A DNA stretch of 64,000 nt, from the NCBI RefSeq assembly GCF_003574835.2, contig NZ_CP063196.1:3162001-3226000 (forward strand). Direction: 5' to 3'. This DNA is from Thermobifida halotolerans (GTDB lineage: Bacteria; Actinomycetota; Actinomycetes; Streptosporangiales; Streptosporangiaceae). The notes beneath the pieces were generated by a model. That model was given only the letters and a program-made list of their open reading frames with translations, made no database searches and had not been told where the DNA came from. A program made the position numbers and the translations under genes. Positions 55,763 to 63,665 of the stretch are shown one piece after another; within the stretch, counting starts at the first letter, position 1, and the number at the start of each line of letters is the position of its first letter.

Positions 55763-56886
55763 GCGAATCCGAGCCGAACCTGCTGTACAGCGACATCGAG
55801 CAGGAGCTGCGCGCCGGCGTGCGGGAGCTGCTGGCCGCCAGGTGCCCGTGGCAGTCGGTGCTGGGACGGGTGGAGAACGACGCGGCCGAGGTCACCGACC
55901 TCGCGCTGTGGCGGGAGCTCGCGGCCATGGGCGTCGCCGGGCTGCCGATCGCGGAGGAGCTGGGCGGCGCCGGAGCGACATGGCGCGAGAGCTCGATGGT
56001 CGCCGAGGAGCTGGGACGCGCCGTGGCACCGGTGCCGTTCCTGGGCAGCGCCGTGCTGGCCGCCTCCGCCCTGACCGCGGTGGACGCGGACGAGGAGGTC
56101 CGATCGCTGGTGAGCGACCTGGCCGAGGGCAGGCGCACGGCCACCCTGGCGGTGCCGTTGTCCACCGCCCCCGGTTCGGCCTTCCCCGCCCTGGTACGCG
56201 CCGGGGACCGGACGCTGACCGGGACCGTCCCCGGCGTGGTCGACGCGCTCAACGCCGACGTCCTGGTGGTCCCGGCCGTCGGCGCGGACGGCCCCGGCCT
56301 GCACCTGGTGGCGGCCGAGGAGACGGTGCGCACCCCGGTGGTGAGCCTGGACCTGACCCGGCCGTTGACCGAGGTGCGGCTGGCCGGGGCTCCGGCGGTC
56401 GCGGTGGCGTCGGGGGACCGGGCGGTCGGCGCTGTGGAGTCCGCTCTTGTCGCGGGCGCGGCACTGCTGTCGGCCGAGCAGCTCGGCGTGGCCGAGTGGG
56501 CGTTGCGGACAACGGTCGACCACCTCAAGGAGCGCACCCAGTTCGGCCGTCCCCTCGGTTCCTTCCAGGCACTCAAGCACCGACTCGCCGACCTGTGGGT
56601 CTCGATCTCCCAGGCCCGGGCGGTGGTCCGCAACGCGGCCGGCGCGGTGGCCTCCGGAAGTCCGGACGCGCCGCTGGCCGCGGCCCTGGCCCAGGCGTTC
56701 GTGTCCGGGGTGGCGGTCACCGCGGCGGAGGAGGCGGTGCAGATGCACGGAGGCATCGGCTTCACCTGGGAGCATCCGGTCCACCTGTACCTGAAGCGGG
56801 CCAAGAGCGCCTCCATCGCCCTGGGCACGGCCGACCGCCACCGCGGCAGGATCGCCGAACTGGTGGACCTGCCTCCCGCCCCCTGA
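55759..56886 (+). CDS. Acyl-CoA dehydrogenase, subunit 2 of a likely heteromeric pair
   Basis: The 375-residue protein starts at GTG 55759 within a GTGA overlap with the previous stop. The N-terminal helical domain ('LWRELAAMGVAGLPIAEELGGAG') and C-terminal helices ('AVDHLKERTQFGRPLGSFQALKHRLADLW'-type segment; 'QMHGGIGFTWEHPVHLYLKRAK') are typical. The middle beta domain is degenerate compared with the first subunit and lacks the usual SEPxAGSD FAD motif. The Glu in GFTWEHP aligns with the catalytic base. It should combine with subunit 1 so that each heterodimer forms one complete FAD site, an inference from known FadE pairs. Confidence 0.9.
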   Translation: MSESEPNLLYSDIEQELRAGVRELLAARCPWQSVLGRVENDAAEVTDLALWRELAAMGVAGLPIAEELGGAGATWRESSMVAEELGRAVAPVPFLGSAVLAASALTAVDADEEVRSLVSDLAEGRRTATLAVPLSTAPGSAFPALVRAGDRTLTGTVPGVVDALNADVLVVPAVGADGPGLHLVAAEETVRTPVVSLDLTRPLTEVRLAGAPAVAVASGDRAVGAVESALVAGAALLSAEQLGVAEWALRTTVDHLKERTQFGRPLGSFQALKHRLADLWVSISQARAVVRNAAGAVASGSPDAPLAAALAQAFVSGVAVTAAEEAVQMHGGIGFTWEHPVHLYLKRAKSASIALGTADRHRGRIAELVDLPPAP

Positions 56887-56973
56887 CCGGAAGGGCCCCG
56901 GGACCTCCGGTGCCGGGGAGTTGAGGGGGAGGTTCCGAAGAGCCCGGCCCGGGGCTGTCCGGGAACTCCTCCC

Positions 56974-57921
56974 TCAGACCCAGTCCCCGCCCTCCAGTGC
57001 GGTGACGACCTCGGTGACGACGTGTTCGACGCACTCGATTCCACTGAAGTAGTCGCGGTGGTGGTCGGACAGCACCGCGATGAGGTACTCGTGGTCGGCG
57101 CCCGCGACGCGGCCCGCGCTGGTGACGGCCCACCGGTTCCCGTCGGTGCTCCGCGGCACCCAGCCGTTCTTCAACTCCACCGTGTCGCCCTCGGCCGCGG
57201 CGACCGACACCCCCCACGCCTGCTCCGGAGCGACAGCACCCAGCAGTTCCCGCGCGTACCGGCGGCTGCGCTCGGACAGCGGGCTCACGTCGGTGAAGAC
57301 GACGCGCAGCAGCCGGATCTGGTCGGTGGTGGTGGTCCGGGTGGCGCCCCAGACACCCCCTCCTCCGGCTTCGGTGCCGCGCAGTCCGAGCCGTCTGTTG
57401 CCCTCGGCGAATCCCTGGTCGAAGCCGATGCGCGCGTACAGTTCGTCGGTGGCGTCGTTGTCGCTGTAGCGGATCATCGAGGAGGCCAGCGCGTGTTCGG
57501 ACGCGGAGAGTTCGCGTCCCCCGTCGTCCGCCTGGAGCAGGAGCAGCACGAGGATGTTGAGTTTGACCAGGCTCGCGGTGATGTAGGTCTCCTGCGGCGC
57601 GTAGGAGTAGATGGCGCCGCGGCGCAGGTCGTGCAGTGCGATCGAGAGTCGGCACTCCTGTTCTTCGAGGTATTCGTCCAGGGAGCGGTCGAGCCGTTCG
57701 CGGTCGGCGTCGGACAGCGGCGGAAGCCGCTGTTCGGGCTCCGGCGTCGCCGGTGGTCTCTCCGGGCGCGGCGCCGCGGGGGCGGCGCTCCCCCGGGTGC
57801 GGGGCTCCTCGGGCGAGAACACCGCGAGCACCGTCGAGGTGAGCAGGAAGACCAACGCCGCCAGGAACGCCGTGCGCAGCGGCGCGGGCGGGTGGGCGGG
57901 CGTCATCGAACGCTTCTGCAT
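56974..57921 (-). CDS. Secreted or membrane-anchored class A beta-lactamase-like serine hydrolase
   Basis: This is a 315-residue protein. ATG 57921 is chosen for GAAGG 8 nt upstream; ATG 57906 is possible. One hydrophobic segment ('TAFLAALVFLLTSTVLAVFS') is a signal or anchor, followed by a Pro-rich linker. The catalytic domain shows Ser-x2-Lys in ITASLVKLNILV, the SDN-like YSDNDATDELYA and the KTG-equivalent ELKNGWVPR. The Glu of the omega loop of true beta-lactamases is not clear. It may hydrolyse beta-lactams or act as a cell-wall peptidase-like enzyme. Ends 87 bp from the convergent dehydrogenase gene; that gap shows only short GC-rich dyads. Confidence 0.85.
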   Translation of the reverse strand: MQKRSMTPAHPPAPLRTAFLAALVFLLTSTVLAVFSPEEPRTRGSAAPAAPRPERPPATPEPEQRLPPLSDADRERLDRSLDEYLEEQECRLSIALHDLRRGAIYSYAPQETYITASLVKLNILVLLLLQADDGGRELSASEHALASSMIRYSDNDATDELYARIGFDQGFAEGNRRLGLRGTEAGGGGVWGATRTTTTDQIRLLRVVFTDVSPLSERSRRYARELLGAVAPEQAWGVSVAAAEGDTVELKNGWVPRSTDGNRWAVTSAGRVAGADHEYLIAVLSDHHRDYFSGIECVEHVVTEVVTALEGGDWV

Positions 57922-58091
57922 GCCGAATGCCTTCGCGCAAGAAAACCGGGTGCCGCTGATCGCGGACTGGTGCTCCCAACCATGCCACACCGGAGCCGGA
58001 TGATCACGCGCGGAAACATCTTCTTGATCTTGCCGACCACAGGCTCCCCCGGGTCCCGACCGGTTGCCGGCGGGCTCTCCCGCTGGAGGGG

Positions 58092-58688
58092 CTAGTCGAC
58101 GCCCCGGGCGTTCATCGCCGCGCCGAGCGCCTCGGAGGAGCGGATCAGGTTCACGATGACCGGCACGACCATGCGGTGGGCTCCTCCCCTCAACCCGCGG
58201 GCCATGTACGCCTCGCGCGAGGAGCGCCACGACTCGGCCACCAGCGGGACGCAGCGGATGGTCAGCGCCAGTACCAGCGCCACCCGCTCCGAACGCACGC
58301 CCACGACCCGCAGCGGCCGGGCCAGCCGCTCGAACAGGTCGAGCATCTCGCTGACCCGTGTGGTGCGGGTGACCAGCCCGGCCAGCAGCACGGCCGCGGC
58401 GAGTTGGGCGCACACCCGGACCGCCGTCTCCACGTCGTTGAAGAGGACGTGGAAGACCCCGACGGCCGCGAGGAAGAGCAGCACCGGCCGGAAGGCGTGC
58501 CACAGGTGTCCGGCCAGGCCGAACACCGCGTACAGCAGCACGACCGCGACCGCGGCGCCCAGGGACACCCACGGGTTGCCCAGCACCAGCAGCACGGTGA
58601 TCACGGCCAGCAGGACGAGCAGCTTGCCGCCCGCCGTCATCCGGTACGGCAACGACGTCCCCGGGACGTACAGTCCGGCCGTGTTCAC
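58092..58688 (-). CDS. bioN: ECF transporter transmembrane protein EcfT (BioN-like)
   Basis: The 198-residue membrane protein starts at GTG 58688, overlapping the ATPase stop by 4 bp. Hydrophobic helices ('GGKLLVLLAVITVLLVLG', 'WVSLGAAVAVVLLYAVFG', 'RPVLLFLAAVGVFHVLF') are followed by the cytoplasmic coupling helices with the ARG motifs 'AYMARGL' and 'AMNARGV', which contact the ATPase. With BioY and the ATPase it forms the dedicated group I biotin importer BioMNY. At 198 residues it is compact, as usual for BioN. Confidence 0.92.
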   Translation of the reverse strand: MNTAGLYVPGTSLPYRMTAGGKLLVLLAVITVLLVLGNPWVSLGAAVAVVLLYAVFGLAGHLWHAFRPVLLFLAAVGVFHVLFNDVETAVRVCAQLAAAVLLAGLVTRTTRVSEMLDLFERLARPLRVVGVRSERVALVLALTIRCVPLVAESWRSSREAYMARGLRGGAHRMVVPVIVNLIRSSEALGAAMNARGVD

Positions 58689-59368
58689 GGGCGCCGCTCC
58701 ATCGACTCGACGTAGTACTTGACGGCGGCATCCGGTTCGCCGTCGAACACGATCCTTCCCTCGTCCATGACCAGTACCCGGTCGAACCCCACGAGCGTGT
58801 CGAGGTGGTGGGTCAGCAGGATGACCTGCTGTTCCAGGCCGCGCAGGGTCTCGGTGATGACCCGCACGTTGCGCAGGTCCAGCAGGGTGGTGGGCTCGTC
58901 GCAGACGAGGACCCGCGGCTCGGTGACCATGACCGAGGCCAGCGCCAGCATCTGCTTCTGCCCTCCGGACAGCAGGTGGGCGGGGTGGTCGCGGTGGTCG
59001 GCCAGACCGTGGCGGTCGAGGATCGCGTCCACCCGTGCGTCGGTCTCGGCCCGGCTGAGCCCGCTGCCGCGCAGTCCGATCCGCACGTCCTCGGCGACCG
59101 TGGGCATGATGATCTGGGTGTCGGCGTCGGAGAACACGAATCCGACCCGCCGCCGGATCTCCCTGGCGTGTCCGCGGGTGTCCAGACCGTCCACGAGCAC
59201 CCGGCCCGCATCGGGAACGACCAGGCCGTTGAGCATCCGGGCCAGGGTTGACTTGCCCGACCCGTTGGCGCCGATCAGCCCGATACGGTGCTCCTCCAAC
59301 TCCAGTGAGACGTGGTCGACGACCACCCGCTCGCCGTAGGCGTGCGTCACGTCCACCAACCGGATCAT
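58685..59368 (-). CDS. bioM: ECF transporter ATP-binding protein (BioM-like)
   Basis: The 227-residue ABC ATPase has Walker A GANGSGKSTLARML (about 33-46), a Q-loop in FVFSDADTQIIMPTVAEDV, signature LLSGGQKQMLALA, Walker B VLVCDEPTTLLDL and switch His in LLTHHLDTL. It powers biotin import together with EcfT and BioY. It is the middle gene of the bioY-bioM-bioN unit: 15 bp after bioY and overlapping bioN by 4 bp. Confidence 0.94.
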   Translation of the reverse strand: MIRLVDVTHAYGERVVVDHVSLELEEHRIGLIGANGSGKSTLARMLNGLVVPDAGRVLVDGLDTRGHAREIRRRVGFVFSDADTQIIMPTVAEDVRIGLRGSGLSRAETDARVDAILDRHGLADHRDHPAHLLSGGQKQMLALASVMVTEPRVLVCDEPTTLLDLRNVRVITETLRGLEQQVILLTHHLDTLVGFDRVLVMDEGRIVFDGEPDAAVKYYVESMERRP

Positions 59369-59383
59369 GTGTTCCGACCTCGC

Positions 59384-59974
59384 TCAGGAGACCCGGTTCC
59401 CGGCGGGCGGGACGGGGTAGGACCGGTGCACGCCGGCGGCAACCAGGGTGGCCAGGACCGCCTTGGCGACGTCGCCGGGCACGAAGGCGGCCAGGGTGTA
59501 CAGGGTGGACGTGACGCTCAGTCCGGCGGCCGCTCCCATCCAGGGTCCGCCGATCAGGTAGCACACCACGATCCCGCCGGTGAGGTTGATCGCCAGGCCC
59601 GGCCAGAACCGGTACTTCGGCAGCATGCGCCCGGTCAGGGCGCCGATGAACAGCGCGACGAAGATCCAGCTGATCAGGAAGCCGCCCGTGGCCCCGGCGA
59701 AGGCGGCCAGTCCCCCCTGGCCGCCGGACAGGATCGGCAGTCCCGCAGCCGCCAGTGCGAGGAAGGTCACGACCGCCAGGACACCGCGTTTCCAGCCGAG
59801 GATGCTGGGGGCCAGCATGACCACCAGGGTCTGCAGGGTGATCGGCGCGCTGCCGACAGGAATGCCGGGCACGATGCTCATCGCGGCGAGCAGCGCGGCG
59901 AACAGGGCGATGAGCGCGAGGTCGCGCGTGTTCAGTCCGCGGTGGCGGGGAGGGGACGGCTGGGAGACGGTCAT
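59384..59974 (-). CDS. bioY: Biotin transporter substrate-binding component BioY
   Basis: The 196-residue S-component starts at ATG 59974 with GAGGA upstream. The six-helix BioY fold is seen with the conserved 'GIPVGSAPITLQTLVVMLAPSILGWKRG' loop (biotin site), 'AAAGLPILSGGQGGLAAFAGATGGFLISW' and 'GDVAKAVLATLVA'. It binds biotin at the outer face and toggles in the membrane with BioM/BioN. It is the first gene of its operon. Upstream, the dyad at 60004-60018 could be an operator; I do not see a BirA box. Confidence 0.95.
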   Translation of the reverse strand: MTVSQPSPPRHRGLNTRDLALIALFAALLAAMSIVPGIPVGSAPITLQTLVVMLAPSILGWKRGVLAVVTFLALAAAGLPILSGGQGGLAAFAGATGGFLISWIFVALFIGALTGRMLPKYRFWPGLAINLTGGIVVCYLIGGPWMGAAAGLSVTSTLYTLAAFVPGDVAKAVLATLVAAGVHRSYPVPPAGNRVS

Positions 59975-60003
59975 GTTCCAGTCCTCGGTCGTTTGTCGGA
60001 TTT

Positions 60004-60018
60004 TGGAGGAAATCTCCA
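60004..60018. promoter_or_regulatory. Dyad upstream of bioY
   Basis: TGGAG (60004-60008) and CTCCA (60014-60018) flank GAAAT, 30 bp before the bioY start, in an AT-richer patch (60000-60060) likely to hold the promoter. It could be an operator for a biotin regulator. The evidence is only position and symmetry. Confidence 0.3.
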
Positions 60019-60127
60019 GACCAATTGTGACCTCTATGCCATGAACAGCAGAGATGCGGACTGGAACAGCTTTCTCCCGTCAAAGCTTGTGGAGACCTTC
60101 CAAAGCTCCCGCCCCCTCCCCCAAGGG

Positions 60128-60182
60128 GTGAGCCGCGCCACATCCTGGCGTGGCTCACGGTGGCGCCCCTCTGTGCGAGGGG
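60128..60182 (-). terminator. Double hairpin after the lactonase gene
   Basis: The first hairpin met by minus-strand transcripts is CCCCTC/GAGGGG (60166-60171, 60177-60182; 5-nt loop), 8 nt after the stop. The second is GTGAGCC-G-CGCCA (60128-60140) with TGGCG-T-GGCTCAC (60146-60158), a 13-bp stem including one G-U pair. Together they should terminate efficiently. Confidence 0.7.
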
Positions 60183-60189
60183 TGGGGAA

Positions 60190-61251
60190 TCAGTCGACGG
60201 AGGCGGGCAGCACGCACACCGGGGTGGGGACGTCGAGGGTGTGGCGGGCCGGGCCGGGGATTCCGTCGGCGGGGTCCAGCGGAAGCGTGGTCAGTGTCGC
60301 GGAGTTCTGGTTGGCGACCACGAGGTACCGGCCGACCTGCGCGAAGTGGCGGGGCCAGGCGCCTCCGGTCGGCGTGTCGGCCAGGTGGCGCAGTCGTGTG
60401 CCGTCGGACGACACCTCGAAGGTGGCGATGGTGTCGGCTCCCCGGTTGGCGACGTAGAGGCGGCGCTCGTCGGGGGAGAGCGCGATCTCCGCCGGGAAGT
60501 TGTCCGCCGGCTCCTTGGTCGCGGGCAGGGTGTCGACGGTCTCGGCCCTGGCGGTGTCGGCGTCGAACCGCAGGACGTGCACCCGCGAGTCCAGCTCCCC
60601 GGCCACGTACAGGTGGCCGGAGGAGTGCGCGGCCAGGTGGCGCGGACCGCTTCCCGGGGCGAGCCGGGCCGCGACGTGCTGCGGTCCCGCGGGGCGGTCG
60701 GCGGCGGGGTCGAAGGGCAGGCAGCGCAGTTCGTCGGTGCCGAGGTCCACGGCCAGGAGGTGGCCGCCGCCCGGTGCGAGGTAGACGCTGTGGGCGTGCG
60801 GTCCCTCCTGCCGGTCGGCGTTGGGGCCCGAACCGGTGTGGGTGAGGCGCTGGACCGGTTCCTGTGGAACGCCGTTCGCGCCGATCGGGTGCACGCTGAG
60901 GCTTCCGTCGCCGTAGTTGGCGACGACCAGGTGCCGCCCCGCCGGATGGGCCAGCAGGTGGCACGGGGAGGAGCCGCCGGTCGGGGCGTCGCCCCGGTGC
61001 GTCAGCTCCCGTTCTCCGGTGATCGAGAACCCGCTGACCCGGCCGGTGTCGAGCTCGTTGACCGCGTAGACCATTCCGCCGTCGGCGGAGCGGACGACGA
61101 ACGAGGGACCGCTGCTCGGCGCCGCCAGTCCCGCATCGGACAGGGTGCCGCTGTCGGTGTCCAGCCAGACGCTCTGCACTCCCGCGGCGCTTCCCACGAT
61201 GCCGGAGTCGGGTGTGTAGGAGCCGATCCACAGCAGCCGACGTCGTGTCAT
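60190..61251 (-). CDS. Lactonase-family beta-propeller protein (6-phosphogluconolactonase-like)
   Basis: The 353-residue protein starts at ATG 61251 with GGAAGGAA upstream. Repeating blades of the 7-bladed YbhE/Pgl fold are seen: 'VYAVNELDTGRVSGFSI', 'HLVVANYGDGSLSVHPI', 'GGHLLAVDLGTDELRCLPF', 'GHLYVAGELDSRVHVLRF', 'RRLYVANRGADTIATFEV' and 'RYLVVANQNSATLTTLPL'. Conserved elements are GPHAHSVYL and GSGPRHLAAH. The family includes 6-phosphogluconolactonase and carboxy-cis,cis-muconate cyclase; the substrate here is not determined. It has no signal peptide and is transcribed alone. Confidence 0.9.
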   Translation of the reverse strand: MTRRRLLWIGSYTPDSGIVGSAAGVQSVWLDTDSGTLSDAGLAAPSSGPSFVVRSADGGMVYAVNELDTGRVSGFSITGERELTHRGDAPTGGSSPCHLLAHPAGRHLVVANYGDGSLSVHPIGANGVPQEPVQRLTHTGSGPNADRQEGPHAHSVYLAPGGGHLLAVDLGTDELRCLPFDPAADRPAGPQHVAARLAPGSGPRHLAAHSSGHLYVAGELDSRVHVLRFDADTARAETVDTLPATKEPADNFPAEIALSPDERRLYVANRGADTIATFEVSSDGTRLRHLADTPTGGAWPRHFAQVGRYLVVANQNSATLTTLPLDPADGIPGPARHTLDVPTPVCVLPASVD

Positions 61252-61365
61252 CGTGTTCCTTCCGGTTGTCGCACGCCCCGGCTCTCGGGGCCAGCGACAC
61301 TCTATGCCGCCGGCCGGACTGTGGGGAATCACCGCCTGTGGCCGACCGGGGAGGGAGGGGGCGGC

Positions 61366-62118
61366 TCAGTCCAGGAGCGCCAGGAGTGCCGAACGCTCGG
61401 CGTCGTCGAAGAAGTGGCCGCCGGGCAGCCGCTCCAGCCGGAACGGTCCGGTGGTGTGCTCCGCCCAGGCGCGCAGCCCCTCGTCGGTGACCACCGGGTC
61501 GTCGACCCCGGCGGCGACGGTGATCGGGATGTCCAGCGGGGGGCCGGAGGGCCACACGTAGGCGGCGAGCGCCTCGAAGTCGGCCCGCATGTCCTCGCCG
61601 AACACACGGGCCAACTCCGGGTCCTCCAGGAGGATCTCGGGGACGCCGCCGTAGCGGTCGGCCACGGCACGGACCAGTTCGGCCGTGTCCTCGGGCAGTT
61701 CCACGGTTGTGGGCAGGTGCGGGGCGTCCCTGCCGCTGACCACCAGGTGGACGACCTCGCGCCCACGCCCCAACAGCTCCCGCGCGGTCTCGTAGGCCGA
61801 GACCGCGCCCATGCTGTGCCCGTAGAGGGTGAGCGGCCCCTCGATCCCGCCCAGCGCGTCGGCCTGACGTCGGGCGTATTCGGCCCACAGGTCCCGCCCC
61901 GCTCCCGGGAGGTCGCGGTGGCGCACCGTGGCGACCCACACGGTGTACCGGTCGCCCACGTCGGCGACCCAGGGCTGGTACACGGTGGGCAGTCCTCCGG
62001 CGTGCATGAAGCAGACGAGGTCCGCCTCGGCCGGTGGCCCGGCGAAGCGGTGCACGCCGGAGCGCGTCGATGGGGTGGTCCGTGCCTGGCTCATGGGTTC
62101 GGTCTCACTTCCGTCCAT
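61366..62118 (-). CDS. Type II thioesterase (GrsT/TesA-like)
   Basis: This is an alpha/beta-hydrolase of about 250 residues. The start is uncertain: ATG 62118 is used, but ATG 62094 would still include the whole fold. The motifs are 'LVCFMHAGGLPTVYQPW', nucleophile Ser in LYGHSMGAVSAYETA (about 112-116), the catalytic Asp near AAGVDDPVVT and His in LPGGHFFDD. Such enzymes clear misprimed acyl groups from NRPS or PKS carrier proteins. No NRPS/PKS gene is in the window, so it may serve a distant cluster or have been separated from one. Confidence 0.88.
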   Translation of the reverse strand: MDGSETEPMSQARTTPSTRSGVHRFAGPPAEADLVCFMHAGGLPTVYQPWVADVGDRYTVWVATVRHRDLPGAGRDLWAEYARRQADALGGIEGPLTLYGHSMGAVSAYETARELLGRGREVVHLVVSGRDAPHLPTTVELPEDTAELVRAVADRYGGVPEILLEDPELARVFGEDMRADFEALAAYVWPSGPPLDIPITVAAGVDDPVVTDEGLRAWAEHTTGPFRLERLPGGHFFDDAERSALLALLD

Positions 62119-62213
62119 GGACACAACGCCCCAAAACCTACCCATTCCCCCTTTGGAGGACACTCCGAGGAGGGGTGGGTTGCGTCTCGGCGCCGCCGGA
62201 ACGCCGGGAGCGC

Positions 62214-62807
62214 TCAGCCGACCGGTTCACGCTCCGAACGCGACAGCGTGTACCGCAGCAGCCGCTTCAGCACGTTGCCGCTGGCCAGCCGGTCCCTCGC
62301 GTCGAACTCGACGATCGGGACCTCGGGGCCGACCTCGACGGCCTCGCGGATCTGCTCGACCGTGTAGTCCAACTGCCCGTCGAACTTGTTCAACGCGATG
62401 ATGTAGGGGACGTCCTGCTTCTTCTCGAAGTAGTCGATCGCGTCGAAGCAGTCGGCCAGGCGGCGGGCGTCCACCACGACGACCGCGCCGATCGCCCCGC
62501 GCACCAGGTCGTCCCACATGAACCAGAACCGCGTCTGCCCCGGTGTGCCGAACATGTACATGATCAGCTCGTCGTCCAGGGTGAGGCGGCCGAAGTCCAT
62601 CGCCACGGTGGTGGTCACCTTGTCCGGCGTGGCGGAGACGTCGTCATGGGCGATGCTCGCCTCGGTCATCACCGCCTCGGTGGTGACCGGCGGGATCTCT
62701 GACACCGAACTGACCAGAGTCGTCTTGCCGGCGCCGAAGCCTCCCGCGATGACGATCTTGGTCGACGCCACGGACGGGCGTTTATTGGAAGAGACGTTCG
62801 AGTCCAC
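62214..62807 (-). CDS. Conservon small GTPase (CvnD-type)
   Basis: The 197-residue protein starts at GTG 62807 with AAAGGG upstream, inside the end of the DUF742 gene (26-bp overlap). P-loop GGFGAGKTT (about residues 21-29), switch Thr in VTTTVAMDFG, DTPGQ-like FGTPGQTRFWFMWDD and NKFD in IIALNKFDGQLD mark a Ras-like actinobacterial GTPase related to CvnD/MglA. In conservons it works with the membrane kinase, roadblock and DUF742 proteins as a G-protein-coupled-like module that modulates development and secondary metabolism in Streptomyces. Confidence 0.93.
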   Translation of the reverse strand: MDSNVSSNKRPSVASTKIVIAGGFGAGKTTLVSSVSEIPPVTTEAVMTEASIAHDDVSATPDKVTTTVAMDFGRLTLDDELIMYMFGTPGQTRFWFMWDDLVRGAIGAVVVVDARRLADCFDAIDYFEKKQDVPYIIALNKFDGQLDYTVEQIREAVEVGPEVPIVEFDARDRLASGNVLKRLLRYTLSRSEREPVG

Positions 62808-63144
62808 GGAGCGCCCTTTCCAGCACTTGGTTCTCGGACGGGCTGTGCCCGGTGATCGTGGGGTGGATGTAGACGAGTCCCTGGTCGGCCAGGTCGCTGA
62901 TGAGTACCTGAGTGACACCCAACGGCATCTTCAGTTCCGCCGAGATCTCGGCCACCGAACGCACCTGGGCGCACAGACGGTAGATGCGCTCCGACTCCGG
63001 CATCAGGTTGCGCGGAGGTTCGGCCCGCTCATCCGCGATCGAGACCAGCGTCTGCACCATCAGCGGATGGCGCGACCGGGTGCGGCCGCCGGTGAAGGTG
63101 TACGGGCGGATCCGTGCTCCCCGTCGTCTGCGATGACTCCTCAT
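62782..63144 (-). CDS. Conservon DUF742 protein (CvnC-type)
   Basis: The 120-residue protein has a basic N-terminus ('RSHRRRRGARIRPYTFTGGRTRS') and the DUF742 winged-helix-like core 'PESERIYRLCAQVRSVAEISAELKMPLGVTQVLISDLADQGLVYIH'. It probably bridges the roadblock protein and the GTPase. Its 3' end overlaps the GTPase start by 26 bp and it follows the roadblock gene by 48 bp. Confidence 0.94.
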   Translation of the reverse strand: MRSHRRRRGARIRPYTFTGGRTRSRHPLMVQTLVSIADERAEPPRNLMPESERIYRLCAQVRSVAEISAELKMPLGVTQVLISDLADQGLVYIHPTITGHSPSENQVLERALRGLERLFQ

Positions 63145-63192
63145 AGGGGTGGCATCCTCTTCATCGTTTCAGAGTCCGTGCCGATGCGCCGG

Positions 63193-63615
63193 TCAGCGAA
63201 CGACCTCGCGCAGTTCGGAACGCAGTTGCGGGGTGAGCACGTGGCCGGCGTTCTCCACGAGCAGGGTCATCTGGTAGGCGACGATCTTCATGTCGGCGTC
63301 CCTGGAGGTCAGCACAGCGAGCGAGGACCCGTCGCTGATGGACATGACAAACAGGAAGCCGCGTTTCATACGCAGAATCAGCTGCTCGGAGTCGCCCTTG
63401 GCGAACATCCGGGCGGTGCCCTCGGCCAGGCTCTGCAGGCCGCTGGCGATCGCTGCGAGCTGCTCGGCGTGTTCGTCGGGGAAGCCCTGGGAGGCGGTCA
63501 GCAGCAGGCCATCGGAAGAGACGACGATCGCATGTTCGACGCCTGGCACCTCAGCGACGAAGTTGGAGACGAGCCAGGTGAAATTTTCAGCGCTCTCACT
63601 CAAGCGGTTATCCAT
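63193..63615 (-). CDS. Conservon roadblock/LC7 protein (CvnB-type)
   Basis: The 140-residue roadblock/LC7 domain protein starts at ATG 63615 (MDNRLSESAENFTWLVSNFV) with CAGGA upstream; a GTG at 63669 overlapping the kinase stop is also possible. The fold is recognised from 'VPGVEHAIVVSSDGLLLTASQG', 'AEQLAAIASGLQSLAEGTARMF' and 'GFLFVMSISDGSSLAVL'. In MglB-like proteins such domains act as GTPase-activating dimers for the partner GTPase. Confidence 0.94.
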   Translation of the reverse strand: MDNRLSESAENFTWLVSNFVAEVPGVEHAIVVSSDGLLLTASQGFPDEHAEQLAAIASGLQSLAEGTARMFAKGDSEQLILRMKRGFLFVMSISDGSSLAVLTSRDADMKIVAYQMTLLVENAGHVLTPQLRSELREVVR

Positions 63616-63665
63616 GTCCGTCCTGCTTCTGTTGTGGCGGGTGATGTGGCTGCGCGGTGCATCCG

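Noticed and set aside
60000-60060. BirA or BioQ box upstream of bioY
   Set aside because: The known long BirA dyad and the GAAC-type BioQ dyad are not present; only a short TGGAG/CTCCA dyad was kept.
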